NCBI GenBank assembly: GCA_963664605.1
Contig: OY761536.1
Span: forward strand, 2,976,001-3,040,000
Length of the DNA: 64,000 nt
Reading direction: 5' to 3'
Origin: JAHOYW01 sp963664605
Lineage (GTDB): Bacteria > Verrucomicrobiota > Lentisphaeria > Victivallales > Victivallaceae
Below, piece by piece: positions 1 to 11,152 of the stretch (the stretch's first letter is position 1; each line of letters starts with the position of its first letter). The position numbers and the translations under genes are program-made. Under the pieces are notes generated by a model. The model was not told the DNA's origin. It saw only the letters and a program-made list of their open reading frames with translations, and made no database searches.

Positions 1-705
1 TGTGCAAATATCTTTTGGAGACATGACGTATTTATTGTCAATAAGCAGTTCCTCGCCAGTTTCTTCATCAATGACCCGATAACGGCGACGGCAGTTTTGA
101 AAACACGCGCCACGATTAGCGGATGAATTATAAGTGCCCAAACTCATATAGCACTTACCGGAAACTGAAACACACAATGCACCATGAGCAAAAATTTCAA
201 TGCGAACCAGCTTCCCGCCTGGACCGGTAATTTTTTCCTCTTTGATAGAATTGATTATCTTTTCTATTTGAGTTAAAGTCAATTCCCGGGCAAGAACAAT
301 TACATCGGCGAATTTTGCAAAAAAACGAACGCTTTGGATATTACTGACGTTAGCTTGTACTGAAATATGTATTGGCAAAGCAATACTTTCTGCATAACTT
401 ATTACCGCAATATCAGAAGCAATAATAGCGTCAATACCGGCAGTTTTAGCAGCATCACATATTTCCCTGACATAATCCAGTTCTTCGTCATAAACAACGA
501 TATTCAATGTCAGATAAGTCTTGACATTCGATTTTTTGCATAAACGAACAATTTTCTGCAGGTCGCTTATTTGGAAATTCACTGTAGCGCGGGAGCGCAT
601 ATTTAGCTTTCCCACCCCGAAATAAACAGAATCAGCTCCTGCTCTGATAGCCGCCGCCAAAGATTCAAATGAACCTGCAGGAGCCATGATTTCGATTTTT
701 TTCAT
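1..705 (-). CDS. Peptidase U32 family protein (partial)
   Basis: Only the N-terminal 235 codons lie in the window; the gene runs off the left edge. The protein opens with MKKIEIMAPAGS and reads like a TIM-barrel U32 protein. Around residues 169-187 it has a full match to the U32 signature, E-x-F-x2-G-[SA]-[LIVM]-C-x4-G-x-C-x-[LIVM]-S, seen as EIFAHGALCVSVSGKCYMS. U32 members include collagenase-like proteases and, in several studied cases, tRNA or 23S rRNA hydroxylation and prenoid-ring biosynthesis proteins (TrhP, RlhA, UbiU/V). The two signature cysteines fit the Fe-S type. The exact substrate cannot be told from this fragment. It lies 10 bp downstream of the AsmA-like gene on the same strand, so co-transcription is likely. 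Confidence 0.85.
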   Translation of the reverse strand, partial: MKKIEIMAPAGSFESLAAAIRAGADSVYFGVGKLNMRSRATVNFQISDLQKIVRLCKKSNVKTYLTLNIVVYDEELDYVREICDAAKTAGIDAIIASDIAVISYAESIALPIHISVQANVSNIQSVRFFAKFADVIVLARELTLTQIEKIINSIKEEKITGPGGKLVRIEIFAHGALCVSVSGKCYMSLGTYNSSANRGACFQNCRRRYRVIDEETGEELLIDNKYVMSPKDICT

Positions 706-715
706 CTTATAGCTG

Positions 716-1513
716 TTAGAATAGATTATTGATGGTTTTCTTAATGTCTTTAGTAAGGTTTTTACCAACTTCTTCCGCTGCATTCGGCAGATCCTTAGTA
801 AGTACATCAAGGTTTAAACCTTCAATTTTCGCGGAGGCAACTGTCTTAACTACCGCTTCAATTATTTCATTAAAGACTTCCGAAACAACTTGGGCCGTAT
901 CGCTTTCTTTTCCAATATCATTCAGTTCCATCCGCGCAAGCGGTAATGCAACACTGGTTTTTAACATACTGGAAGAAACACTGATTTCACCTTTGTTAAT
1001 AATAAATGATTTTATGATGACTTTTTTAGCTTCTTTCCCGGTGTCATGTTCCTCAACTTCCGGTTCAGGCTCAACTTCTTCCGGCGCAGCACTTTTACCG
1101 CCTTGAGCAAATTTCATAATATTATTCTTGATATCAGTAAGGTTACTGCCGCCTTTAATAGTAGGTTCAAAATTAATTTTAACATTAGCTATTTCTATCT
1201 TATTGACAATAATAGTATCAGTAAATAAAGAATTGACATCCAGATCAACACTAACCAAATCAAAACTGAATGCCTGGAGCGATTGATAACCAGAAGGATT
1301 ATCTATAGAGAGTTTATTTACCGCAAGGTCACCGGCAAGCAATGAAATATTTACCGACTCAACCGCAACTTTTGTCCCAGTCGCAGCTGTACCAAATGTA
1401 CGTGTAGCTTCAGCAATAATTGTTCCCAGATACATCAGTACCACTACCACGGCAATTATAATAAAAATCAATAAACCGGCAAATATTTTCCAGATTTTCT
1501 TTTTCCATTTCAT
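716..1513 (-). CDS. AsmA-like membrane-anchored protein
   Basis: About 265 residues. A basic start (MKWKKK) is followed by one strongly hydrophobic segment at about residues 7-32, so the protein is probably anchored in the inner membrane with a periplasmic body. The body has an AsmA/DUF748-like pattern: short beta stretches of the type VAVESVNISLLAGDLAVNKL, followed by conserved SIDNPSGY and IEIANVKINFEP segments. A Glu/Pro-rich linker (EEVEPEPEVEEHD) precedes a final domain. A longer reading frame begins five codons upstream at 1528, but its own ATGAGGAGT supplies the Shine-Dalgarno AGGAG for the ATG at 1513, so I chose the latter. AsmA-like proteins are tied to envelope lipid transport or assembly; the specific role here is unknown. 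Confidence 0.6.
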   Translation of the reverse strand: MKWKKKIWKIFAGLLIFIIIAVVVVLMYLGTIIAEATRTFGTAATGTKVAVESVNISLLAGDLAVNKLSIDNPSGYQSLQAFSFDLVSVDLDVNSLFTDTIIVNKIEIANVKINFEPTIKGGSNLTDIKNNIMKFAQGGKSAAPEEVEPEPEVEEHDTGKEAKKVIIKSFIINKGEISVSSSMLKTSVALPLARMELNDIGKESDTAQVVSEVFNEIIEAVVKTVASAKIEGLNLDVLTKDLPNAAEEVGKNLTKDIKKTINNLF

Positions 1514-1589
1514 GATTTTACTCCTCATTAAGATTTTGGTTTAAATATTACCTAAGTATATATTAATATCCCGCAATCAAATTTGCAAA

Positions 1590-1638
1590 CAAAAAACCCT
1601 GATTCAATCAAACATATTATTGTTTGCATGAATCAGGG
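1590..1638 (-). terminator. Rho-independent terminator after HAD gene
   Basis: Inverted repeat 1597-1606 with 1629-1638 (CCCTGATTCA / TGAATCAGGG). Read on the minus strand it is followed by six Ts. It lies 20 bp past the stop of the HAD phosphatase gene, between it and the AsmA-like gene. Confidence 0.85.
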
Positions 1639-1659
1639 ATAAAGAATCTAAATAAAATC

Positions 1660-2538
1660 TTACCAGCTTGGGTTTTCAGGGAGAGCTTTGTCAAACTCAT
1701 CCAGCAGAGAATCCTGATAAGCACCGGCATATGTGCCGTTAAAGAAACGATCAAGTCCTTCTGAATTCAATTTTGCCCATGACTCTTCTTCACGGCCTGG
1801 AACAATTGGACAAAATAATACATTATTAGCTTTAGCTGCTTTAAGATCTCCTGGAGCGTCACCAATCATCAATACTTTATCAGAATCATATTTCCCAGCA
1901 GTAGTATATTTCAGATGTTCAGTTTTAGTTCCGTGTTCCTGTCCGCAAATCATACCGAGATAATGATCTATCTTGTTTTCCTTCCATTCACGGGTCAAAG
2001 CCTCAAGAGGAGTTTGGGAAACAACTATCTGGTCAGCTTTGCCTTCAGCTTTTGCCAAAATCTCTTTTACTCCCGGAAACGGCGGAATGCCAAAAACCAT
2101 ATCCGCGATAGCGGCATTGACTTCATGTGACCATTTCAAAATAGCTGTAAGTTCAGCATCACCTTCAGTGGCAACTTTAGCTTCCAAAGCTGGATTACCC
2201 AACTTAGTTTCTTCCTCGATCCAGGCATTTAAAGAGTTGTAATCACCAATCTTGATACCGCGTTTCGCAAATTCCGGATGCTTGCGCATAAAGGCTAAAG
2301 CATGCTGAACCGCCAGAAAACGGTTACAGCCGCGGGTCTTACTGTAAAGATTGACAAAAATCCAGACTTCGCGAGCATATTTGCTGGCGGCCTGTAAGCC
2401 AAAATGCTTGATAAAATTAGGACAGAAACATTCTTTCTGTTTGATTTCCATTGTGTCAAAAATACAGCCGTCACTATCATAACCAATAAAAAAATCATGA
2501 TTTTTCGGCAGATTCTTCATTTCTGCTACATAATCCAT
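1660..2538 (-). CDS. HAD-superfamily hydrolase (phosphatase)
   Basis: 292 residues. HAD motif I is at residues 20-28 (YDSDGCIFD; nucleophile D21, general acid D23) and motif IV is at about 222-231 (VLMIGDAPGD; D227 and D231 bind Mg2+). Between them lies a long mainly helical cap (residues 35-160), as in phosphoglycolate-phosphatase-like C1-cap enzymes. The family hydrolyses phosphate esters in the cytoplasm; the substrate cannot be read from sequence. The start is supported by AAGGGA nine bases upstream of the ATG. A terminator follows, and the gene is transcribed alone or with the upstream peroxiredoxin, although a second terminator separates those two. Confidence 0.75.
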   Translation of the reverse strand: MDYVAEMKNLPKNHDFFIGYDSDGCIFDTMEIKQKECFCPNFIKHFGLQAASKYAREVWIFVNLYSKTRGCNRFLAVQHALAFMRKHPEFAKRGIKIGDYNSLNAWIEEETKLGNPALEAKVATEGDAELTAILKWSHEVNAAIADMVFGIPPFPGVKEILAKAEGKADQIVVSQTPLEALTREWKENKIDHYLGMICGQEHGTKTEHLKYTTAGKYDSDKVLMIGDAPGDLKAAKANNVLFCPIVPGREEESWAKLNSEGLDRFFNGTYAGAYQDSLLDEFDKALPENPSW

Positions 2539-2641
2539 AAGTAAAATCCCTTAGTTTTATTTTATCATCGAACCCATTTCGAATACTTTGTTAAATGATT
2601 AAACTAACTCCATTTTTATTTTTCGCAAGCGATAAAATGAA

Positions 2642-2682
2642 AAAATAAAAAGAAAAAGCCCAGGCATCCAGGATACCTGAGC
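2642..2682 (-). terminator. Rho-independent terminator after peroxiredoxin
   Basis: A 12-bp stem with two G-U pairs (minus strand GCTCAGGTATCC / GGATGCCTGGGC) is followed by a T-rich tract. It lies about 25 bp after the peroxiredoxin stop. Confidence 0.8.
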
Positions 2683-2704
2683 TTCAACTAATATATGACT
2701 ATAT

Positions 2705-3511
2705 TTACTTCATTGGGGGAGCTAATTTTTTCGGCAGTGGTTTGGTGCAGAAGAACCAATCGTAGCACTTCACACCTTTACCAGATTTCTCAACCCTGTC
2801 TTTGGCTGTACCACAGGAGCCAGGAGGCGGAATGATGACATCATCACCCGGCTGCCAGTCAGCAGGAGTAGCAACTCCGTTTGCATCTGTAGTCTGCAAA
2901 GCCATTAACAACCGCTTGATTTCCTTGAAGTTCCTGCCGTTTGAGAGTGGATAATAAAGCAAAGCACGAATCTTGCCTTTAGGGTCAATAAAGAACACCG
3001 CCCTGACCGCCTGAGTATTGCTGGCTGAAGGCTGAAGCATTCCATACTTTCTGGCTACGTCCATTTTAATATCTTCAATTAAAGGGAAAGTGACTTCAAC
3101 ATTCTTCATTCCTTTGAAATCAAGTTTTTCCTTGATTGTCCGCAACCAGGCAATATGGCTGTAAAGACTGTCTATTGATAAACCAAGCAGTTTGCAGTTA
3201 AGCTTTTCAAACTCCGGCATCATTGTCGCGAAGGTCATAAACTCCGTAGTACATACAGGCGTGAAATCCGCGGGATGACTGAATAAAATAACCCAATGGC
3301 CTTTGTAATCTTTAGGAAAATTAATCGTTCCCTGAGTGGTTACAGCTTTGAAGGCAGGCGCGTCTTCACCAATCAAAGGAATTCTAATGCTTTTCTCCTT
3401 ATAAGGCTTACATGGTTTGGCTTTAGTTGAGCGGCGGCACATGGAACATGAGGTACACATCATAATGCACAGTGCCAGAGAAGATACTACTACTGCGGTT
3501 TTCATTTTCAT
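2705..3511 (-). CDS. Peroxiredoxin (Prx6/AhpC-TSA type), putative lipoprotein
   Basis: 268 residues. The N-terminus (MKMKTAVVVSSLALCIMMCTSC) looks like a lipoprotein signal with cleavage before C22, which would place the enzyme in the periplasm on a membrane. The peroxidatic site is HPADFTPVCTTEF with C87 in the P-x3-T-x2-C context. The order of elements and the C-terminal segment (DDVIIPPPGS) match Prx6/1-Cys-type peroxiredoxins, which reduce hydrogen peroxide and organic hydroperoxides. The extra tail contains three more cysteines (CGTAKDR, KCYDWFFC) that might act as resolving residues. The start has AGGAG eight bases upstream. An exported Prx6-type peroxiredoxin is less usual than the cytosolic form. 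Confidence 0.85.
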   Translation of the reverse strand: MKMKTAVVVSSLALCIMMCTSCSMCRRSTKAKPCKPYKEKSIRIPLIGEDAPAFKAVTTQGTINFPKDYKGHWVILFSHPADFTPVCTTEFMTFATMMPEFEKLNCKLLGLSIDSLYSHIAWLRTIKEKLDFKGMKNVEVTFPLIEDIKMDVARKYGMLQPSASNTQAVRAVFFIDPKGKIRALLYYPLSNGRNFKEIKRLLMALQTTDANGVATPADWQPGDDVIIPPPGSCGTAKDRVEKSGKGVKCYDWFFCTKPLPKKLAPPMK

Positions 3512-3629
3512 CCTGATTTCTCCTTTTTTAGTTTTTTAGATAAAAAAACGGTATAAATAAAGATAAAGCAGATAAATACTATTTTCAAGCATTGACATAC
3601 AAAAATATAAGTAATTCAAGATATTAAAA

Positions 3630-4463
3630 TCACATTCCGCGGAATTCATTTGGCGAAACTTTCTGAAATTTTCGGAATATTTTGCAGAAATAACTGACAT
3701 CCTCAAAACCGCAGCGCTGCGAAATTTCTTTAACGCTGAGTTGTTCTGTCTGAAGCAGCCGGACAGCCATACGAATTCTGAGCTCGTTCATAAAATGCTG
3801 AGGCCCCTTACCGGTATACTCTTTAAATAAGCGTGCAAAATGATAACGGCTGTATCCGGCACACTTCGCCATATCTCCCACGCTTACCGGTTTATCAATG
3901 TTTTTAAAACAATAGTCACTGACCCGGCTGATAAATTCAGGAGGCGCACTTTCCCCTTGTTCTGCGGGCTTTATATATTCGACCAGCGACATTAGAAAAT
4001 CATAAGTCAACGCGGAAGCCGCATATTGATTATTAATTTCATTTCTCTCACTTTTCTGACAAATAGAAAAAGCCTTTTTCACTGGCATAGAATCCATATC
4101 GAATTTAGCGATGACTCCGGCTTGTTTTTGTAGCTGACAGAAAATACGCATCGTTTCACGTCCATACATGGTAATGAACATAAATTCCCATAAATCTGAA
4201 TCTTCAGGAAAATAGTAGCAATGGTCTTCAGGCACGGTCAACAGCATGGCTTCGCCGGGATTAACGGAATAGGTTTCCCCTTTGAATCTTAACTCACCGC
4301 GTCCTTTAAGTGTATACTGCCAAAAACAGAACTCTTTATCCCCGCGTTTAAGTCCATCCCAGCGATAACTACGACTGTTTATTAATTCATGGCCGCACCC
4401 TAGAAGCATCGTGGAAAGATGTAAAGGACGATTCGGAAAAAAAATGTTGGCTTTAAAAGTCAT
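3630..4463 (-). CDS. AraC-family transcriptional regulator
   Basis: 277 residues. The N-terminal half is a cupin-like sensor domain with motifs such as GEAMLLTVPEDHCYYF. The last 100 residues hold two helix-turn-helix units (SVGDMAKCAGYSRYHFARLF and VKEISQRCGFEDVSYFCKIF), ending in the typical FRKFQKVSPNEFR. It is divergent from two GH4 glycosidase genes across 132 bp, so it most likely senses the glycoside or galactoside they process and activates them. GGAG sits eight bases before the ATG. No specific operator could be assigned. Confidence 0.88.
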   Translation of the reverse strand: MTFKANIFFPNRPLHLSTMLLGCGHELINSRSYRWDGLKRGDKEFCFWQYTLKGRGELRFKGETYSVNPGEAMLLTVPEDHCYYFPEDSDLWEFMFITMYGRETMRIFCQLQKQAGVIAKFDMDSMPVKKAFSICQKSERNEINNQYAASALTYDFLMSLVEYIKPAEQGESAPPEFISRVSDYCFKNIDKPVSVGDMAKCAGYSRYHFARLFKEYTGKGPQHFMNELRIRMAVRLLQTEQLSVKEISQRCGFEDVSYFCKIFRKFQKVSPNEFRGM

Positions 4464-4513
4464 AAAAAAACTCCAAATAGCACAAAATTACCTTAAAAAG
4501 CATATTCATTTTA

Positions 4514-4542
4514 TTTACAAACTTGTTTATATGCTATATAAT
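4514..4542 (+). promoter_or_regulatory. Promoter for GH4 pair
   Basis: -35 TTTACA (4514-4519), 17-bp spacer, -10 TATAAT (4537-4542), about 54 bp upstream of the first GH4 gene. Confidence 0.65.
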
Positions 4543-4595
4543 AGCACTATTGTCTTATTTTTCATTAAAATTTTAATAAAAACTGGAATTAAATT

Positions 4596-5945
4596 ATGCC
4601 AAAAATTACTTTCATGGGTGCAGGAAGTACTATCTTCGCCAAAAATGTTCTCGGTGACTGTATGCATCAAAAATCACTGCATCACGCAGAAATAGCTCTT
4701 TATGATATAGATGCACAGCGTTTGAAAGAATCACAGACAATGCTGGAAATCATCAATAAAAATATTAATAAAAGCCGTGCGCAAATAAGCTCATATCTTG
4801 GTGTTGAAAATCGTAAAAAAGCTCTTAGCGGGGCAAGCTATGTAGTTAACGCTATTCAAGTCGGAGGATATGAGCCTTCTACTGTTATTGACTTTGAAAT
4901 CCCTAAAAAATACGGTTTGCGTCAAACCATCGCTGACACGCTGGGCATTGGCGGCATTTTTCGAGGGCTCAGAACCATTCCGGTAATGCTTGACTTCGCC
5001 CGTGATATGGAAGAAGTCTGCCCGAACGCATGGCTATTAAACTATACCAACCCGATGAGTATCCTTACCGGAGCAATGCTTCAGGGAAGCTCAATAAAAA
5101 CTGTCGGGCTCTGCCATTCCGTCCAGGTGGTAGCCAAACATTTTCTCGAGCCGCTCGGTGTATGGAGCGAAGAAAGAGAAAAGAATATCCGTACCAAAGT
5201 TGCCGGTATAAATCACATGGGATGGCTTCTGGAAATAACCGAAAACGGCAAGGATATCTATCCTGAATTAAAAAAGCTTTCAGCTAAAAAACTTGCCGAA
5301 TGGCGGGCGGCGAAAACTAAAGAAGGCAAGAGCGGAGACATGGTTCGTAACGCTATGATGCAGAATTTTGGTTATTATATAACTGAGTCATCTGAGCATA
5401 GCGCTGAATACTCGCCATATTGGATAAAAGATAAATATCCACAATTGATTGAAGAATTCAATATTCCACTGGATGAATATCCGCGCAGATGCGTAAATCA
5501 AATAGAAAAATGGGCAGAGCAAAGTAAAAAATTAATTGATGACCCATGCCTGACTCACGAAAAATCGCATGAATATGGTTCAGGAATCATGAATGCTATT
5601 GAAACCAACACACCATATATGATTGGTGGCAATGTAATGAACAACGGCCTCATTAGTAATTTGCCGGAAAATTCAATCGTGGAAGTTCCTTGCCTCGTCG
5701 ATGCGAATGGAGTTCAAGGATGTTATGTAGGTAAGCTTCCCGAACAATGTGCTGCTCTCAACCGTACACATATTAATGTTCATCTACTGACCATTGAAGC
5801 AGCCCTCACTAAAAGCAAAGATAAAATATATCAGGCGGCAATGCTTGACCCGCATACTGCCGGTGAACTAAGTCTTGATGATATCCGCAGCATGTGTGAT
5901 GACCTGATTAAGACACATGGCAATATGCTGCCAAAATATAAATAA
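4596..5945 (+). CDS. melA: Family 4 glycoside hydrolase, alpha-galactosidase (MelA) type
   Basis: 449 residues, the usual GH4 length. Residues 6-14 (FMGAGSTIF) form the NAD+-binding loop. N149-M154 (NYTNPM) and C173-H174 (CHSVQ), with H207 in GINHMGW, supply substrate and Mn2+ ligands as in MelA/AglA enzymes. GH4 enzymes use NAD+ and a divalent metal for redox-assisted cleavage and act on imported glycosides in the cytoplasm. Alpha-galactosidase is the best family guess, but alpha-glucosidase or alpha-glucuronidase activity is possible. It is the first gene of a two-gene operon with a second GH4 only 16 bp downstream, divergent from an AraC regulator. Confidence 0.8.
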   Translation: MPKITFMGAGSTIFAKNVLGDCMHQKSLHHAEIALYDIDAQRLKESQTMLEIINKNINKSRAQISSYLGVENRKKALSGASYVVNAIQVGGYEPSTVIDFEIPKKYGLRQTIADTLGIGGIFRGLRTIPVMLDFARDMEEVCPNAWLLNYTNPMSILTGAMLQGSSIKTVGLCHSVQVVAKHFLEPLGVWSEEREKNIRTKVAGINHMGWLLEITENGKDIYPELKKLSAKKLAEWRAAKTKEGKSGDMVRNAMMQNFGYYITESSEHSAEYSPYWIKDKYPQLIEEFNIPLDEYPRRCVNQIEKWAEQSKKLIDDPCLTHEKSHEYGSGIMNAIETNTPYMIGGNVMNNGLISNLPENSIVEVPCLVDANGVQGCYVGKLPEQCAALNRTHINVHLLTIEAALTKSKDKIYQAAMLDPHTAGELSLDDIRSMCDDLIKTHGNMLPKYK

Positions 5946-5961
5946 AAAACAAGGATGAAAG

Positions 5962-7350
5962 ATGGCTACTGAAAAAACAGCGGGACATGAAGCCCACATG
6001 AAAAAGGCTGAAAACCTCGGGATTGTAAATGAAGTTAACAGGCCAATTAAAATCGTTTTCATGGGCTCAGGAAGCGCGTTCTTCAAGAATCTTTTCTGTG
6101 ACGTAATGAGTATTCCAGGAGCAGATAAAGGAGAAATGGCACTAGTTGACATTGACTTGGAACGTTTGGAATTATCCCGTCAACTCGGAGAAAAGATCCT
6201 CGAACAAAAACAAATGAAAGGATGGAAAGTTACAGCGACAAATAACCGTCTGGAAGCTTTACCCGGAGCAGATTATATTATCAACTGTATTGAAGTAAGC
6301 GGTACGGAATGCGTGCGCTTTGACAATGATATCCCGCTGGAATACGGTGTTGACCAATGTATCGGCGACACCATAGGCCCGGGAGGTTTATTCAAAGCAT
6401 TGCGTACAGTACCGGTATTTCTCGAAGTGCTTAAGGATATTGAAAAACTCTGTCCCGATGCATGGGTGTTGAACTACACTAATCCTATGAGTATTATGTG
6501 TCTGGCGGCAAACCGCGCGTCTTCAGCTAAAGTAATCGGTCTCTGTCACAGCGTTCAGGGATCATCGCACAATCTTGCTGATTATGCCGGTGTCCCCTAT
6601 CAGGAAATGAAATGGCGCTGTGCCGGAATCAACCACCTTGCATGGTTTACTGAACTTACTCATAATGGTAAAGACTTATATCCGGTTCTGAAGAAAAAAC
6701 TTGAGGATGATCCGGAACTTTTAGCCAAAGATCCGGTTCGTCTTGACCTGATGAAATATTTTGACTGTTTCGTTACCGAATCTAGCGGACATTTCAGCGA
6801 ATACCTGCCGTATTATCGTAAACGCAAAGAGTTAATCGACAAGCATTGTGGCGAGAAATATAAAGGCCAAAGCGGTTTTTATGCTGATGAATGGCCGGGA
6901 TGGCGTATCGATAATGATGAAAGACGTAAGAAATTCATCAGCGGTGAAGAAAAAATTGACCTTGACCGCACCTGGGAGTATGCCAGTTATATCATTCAGG
7001 CAATGGAAACTAATAATCCATTCAAAATCTACGGAACCGTAGCTAATACTGGTTTAATCACCAACTTACCGCAAAAAAATGTTGTTGAAGTTGCCTGTAC
7101 TGTTGACAGTGAAGGTATCATACCGAATTATTTCGGGGAATTGCCTTCACATCTCGCGGCACTTTGTTCGGCGCACCAATATATGTACGATATGGCTGCT
7201 GAAGCATGCATACATAAATCCAAGGATCTGGCAGTCAAGGCGTTAATGCTCGACCCGCTGACCGCGGCAGTTTGCAGCCTTGAGGAAATCAGGGAAATGG
7301 CGGAACGGCTTTTTGAAGCGGAAAAAAAGTTCCTGCCGGGATTTAAATAA
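5962..7350 (+). CDS. Second GH4 glycosidase (alpha-galactosidase/alpha-glucosidase type)
   Basis: 462 residues, clearly homologous to the preceding gene. It has the same nucleotide-binding loop (FMGSGSAFF), NYTNPMS, GLCHSVQ and GINHLAW motifs and the same ending. It differs by a hydrophilic extension of about 30 residues before the Rossmann fold and an insertion around residues 285-320. AAGGA precedes the ATG. Keeping two diverged GH4 enzymes in one operon suggests that they handle different linkages or anomers of the same substrate class. It ends at a strong terminator. Confidence 0.8.
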   Translation: MATEKTAGHEAHMKKAENLGIVNEVNRPIKIVFMGSGSAFFKNLFCDVMSIPGADKGEMALVDIDLERLELSRQLGEKILEQKQMKGWKVTATNNRLEALPGADYIINCIEVSGTECVRFDNDIPLEYGVDQCIGDTIGPGGLFKALRTVPVFLEVLKDIEKLCPDAWVLNYTNPMSIMCLAANRASSAKVIGLCHSVQGSSHNLADYAGVPYQEMKWRCAGINHLAWFTELTHNGKDLYPVLKKKLEDDPELLAKDPVRLDLMKYFDCFVTESSGHFSEYLPYYRKRKELIDKHCGEKYKGQSGFYADEWPGWRIDNDERRKKFISGEEKIDLDRTWEYASYIIQAMETNNPFKIYGTVANTGLITNLPQKNVVEVACTVDSEGIIPNYFGELPSHLAALCSAHQYMYDMAAEACIHKSKDLAVKALMLDPLTAAVCSLEEIREMAERLFEAEKKFLPGFK

Positions 7351-7365
7351 AAGACCTCATCTTCC

Positions 7366-7393
7366 GCCCCGGTTTTAGCCGGGGCTTTTTTTT
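7366..7393 (+). terminator. Rho-independent terminator of GH4 operon
   Basis: GCCCCGG / CCGGGGC stem (7366-7372 with 7379-7385) followed by eight Ts. Confidence 0.95.
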
Positions 7394-7512
7394 GGCTGTT
7401 GCCGCATCCCCATCGCACGGCTAGGGACAGCCGTGGCTACATAGTGGAGAATATACGATAAAGGTGTTGTCCCCAGGGGCGTAAATGTGGAATGATTATT
7501 ACAATGTATCGA

Positions 7513-7558
7513 CAAAAAAAGAGGGGCTTTAAGAGTGATGCATTTCTCTTAAAGCCCC
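7513..7558 (-). terminator. Terminator of the rrn operon
   Basis: A 13-bp perfect stem (7523-7535 with 7546-7558, GGGGCTTTAAGAG) is followed on the minus strand by a T-rich tract. It lies 12 bp past the 5S gene. Confidence 0.92.
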
Positions 7559-7570
7559 AATAAAAATAAT

Positions 7571-7683
7571 CCCGGCACCGTGCTACTCTCCCACAGTCAA
7601 ATATGCAGTACCATCGCCGCTGGCAGCCTTAACGAACGTGTTCGGGAAGGGAACGTGTGTTTCACTGCCGCAATAAGCGCCGG
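7571..7683 (-). rRNA. rrf: 5S ribosomal RNA
   Basis: On the minus strand it has the conserved 5S core: CCCGAACACG in loop B, CCGATGGTAC-like helix III-V sequence, and TGGGAGAGTAG near the 3' end. The CCGGC / GCCGG ends pair to form helix I. It is the last gene of the rrn operon. Confidence 0.93.
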
Positions 7684-7755
7684 AAAAAAAATTAAAGAAA
7701 ATTAAATTGTTAAATCGACCGCTTTTTATACAAGCGTCTTAAATTGAGATATTTT

Positions 7756-7789
7756 TTCTTAACCGTCCGGAATCCCGGACAGCTTAGAA
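7756..7789 (-). other. Hairpin in the 23S-5S spacer
   Basis: A 15-bp imperfect stem with the core GTCCGG / CCGGAC lies directly after the 23S 3' end. It is probably a processing hairpin or part of one. Confidence 0.5.
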
Positions 7790-7795
7790 AAAAGG

Positions 7796-10728
<2,933 letters not shown>

Positions 10729-11065
10729 CCAAGAAACATTTGTATGTCTTGTTCTCAGCATAAGTTGCTTGCAATTTAATGCAATCTCTTATTCTAATTT
10801 AATCTTCTTGATTTTCAAACAACATGCGGTCAAATGACCGCTTATATGAAACAGCACAATGGCTGAAACAATCCTAATCAGGGATGGTGCATATCCGCAC
10901 GTCCATACTTCTCCCGAGCTTTTACGACGCCCAGCGAAGCGAAGGCGCGGCTCTAACGAAACCGACGTATCGGGATGGTGCATATCCGCACGTCCATCTT
11001 ATCCCGAGCTTTTACGACGCCCAGCGAAGCGAAGGCGCGGCTCTAACGAAACCGACGTATCGGGA
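10729..11065 (-). other. tRNA-Ile to 23S spacer of the rrn operon
   Basis: 337 bp between the tRNA-Ile 3' end and the 23S 5' end, with no gene. The half next to the tRNA is filled by a tandem 90-91 bp repeat (listed separately). The half next to 23S is AT-rich leader; a short GCGGTC / GACCGC palindrome lies near 10826-10841. Confidence 0.7.
10881..11065 (-). repeat. Two tandem 90-91 bp GC-rich repeats abutting tRNA-Ile
   Basis: The segment starting at 10881 recurs at 10972, and a third start at 11062 runs straight into the tRNA-Ile 3' CCA. Both copies are nearly identical except for a short stretch after CGTCCAT (acttct against cttat). Read on the minus strand, each unit begins TCCCGATACG directly after a CACCA and ends in GCACCA. 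Each can fold into a long hairpin closed by TCCCGA / TCGGGA plus a small GTGC-loop-GCAC hairpin. The GC content is much higher than in the flanking spacer. Confidence 0.85.
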
Positions 11066-11142
11066 TGGTGGGCGTACCTGGACTTGAACCGGGGACCTCG
11101 TCCTTATCAGGGACGCGCTCTAACCAACTGAGCTATACGCCC
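11066..11142 (-). tRNA. tRNA-Ile (GAT)
   Basis: 77 nt. The minus strand begins GGGCGTATAGCTCAGTTGG, has anticodon loop CTGATAA with anticodon GAT, T-loop GGTTCAAGTCC, and acceptor TACGCCC-A with the CCA encoded (11066-11068). It lies in the rrn spacer. Confidence 0.97.
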
Positions 11143-11152
11143 ATTCAAAAAA

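Noticed and set aside
7394..7512. Short palindromes between the two facing terminators
   Set aside because: CGGCT-loop-AGCCG is short and has no neighbouring gene or T-tract; the stretch looks like plain spacer.
10881..11065. Tandem repeats considered as a CRISPR array
   Set aside because: The units are 90-91 bp with no alternating short repeat and unique spacer, and no cas genes are in the window.
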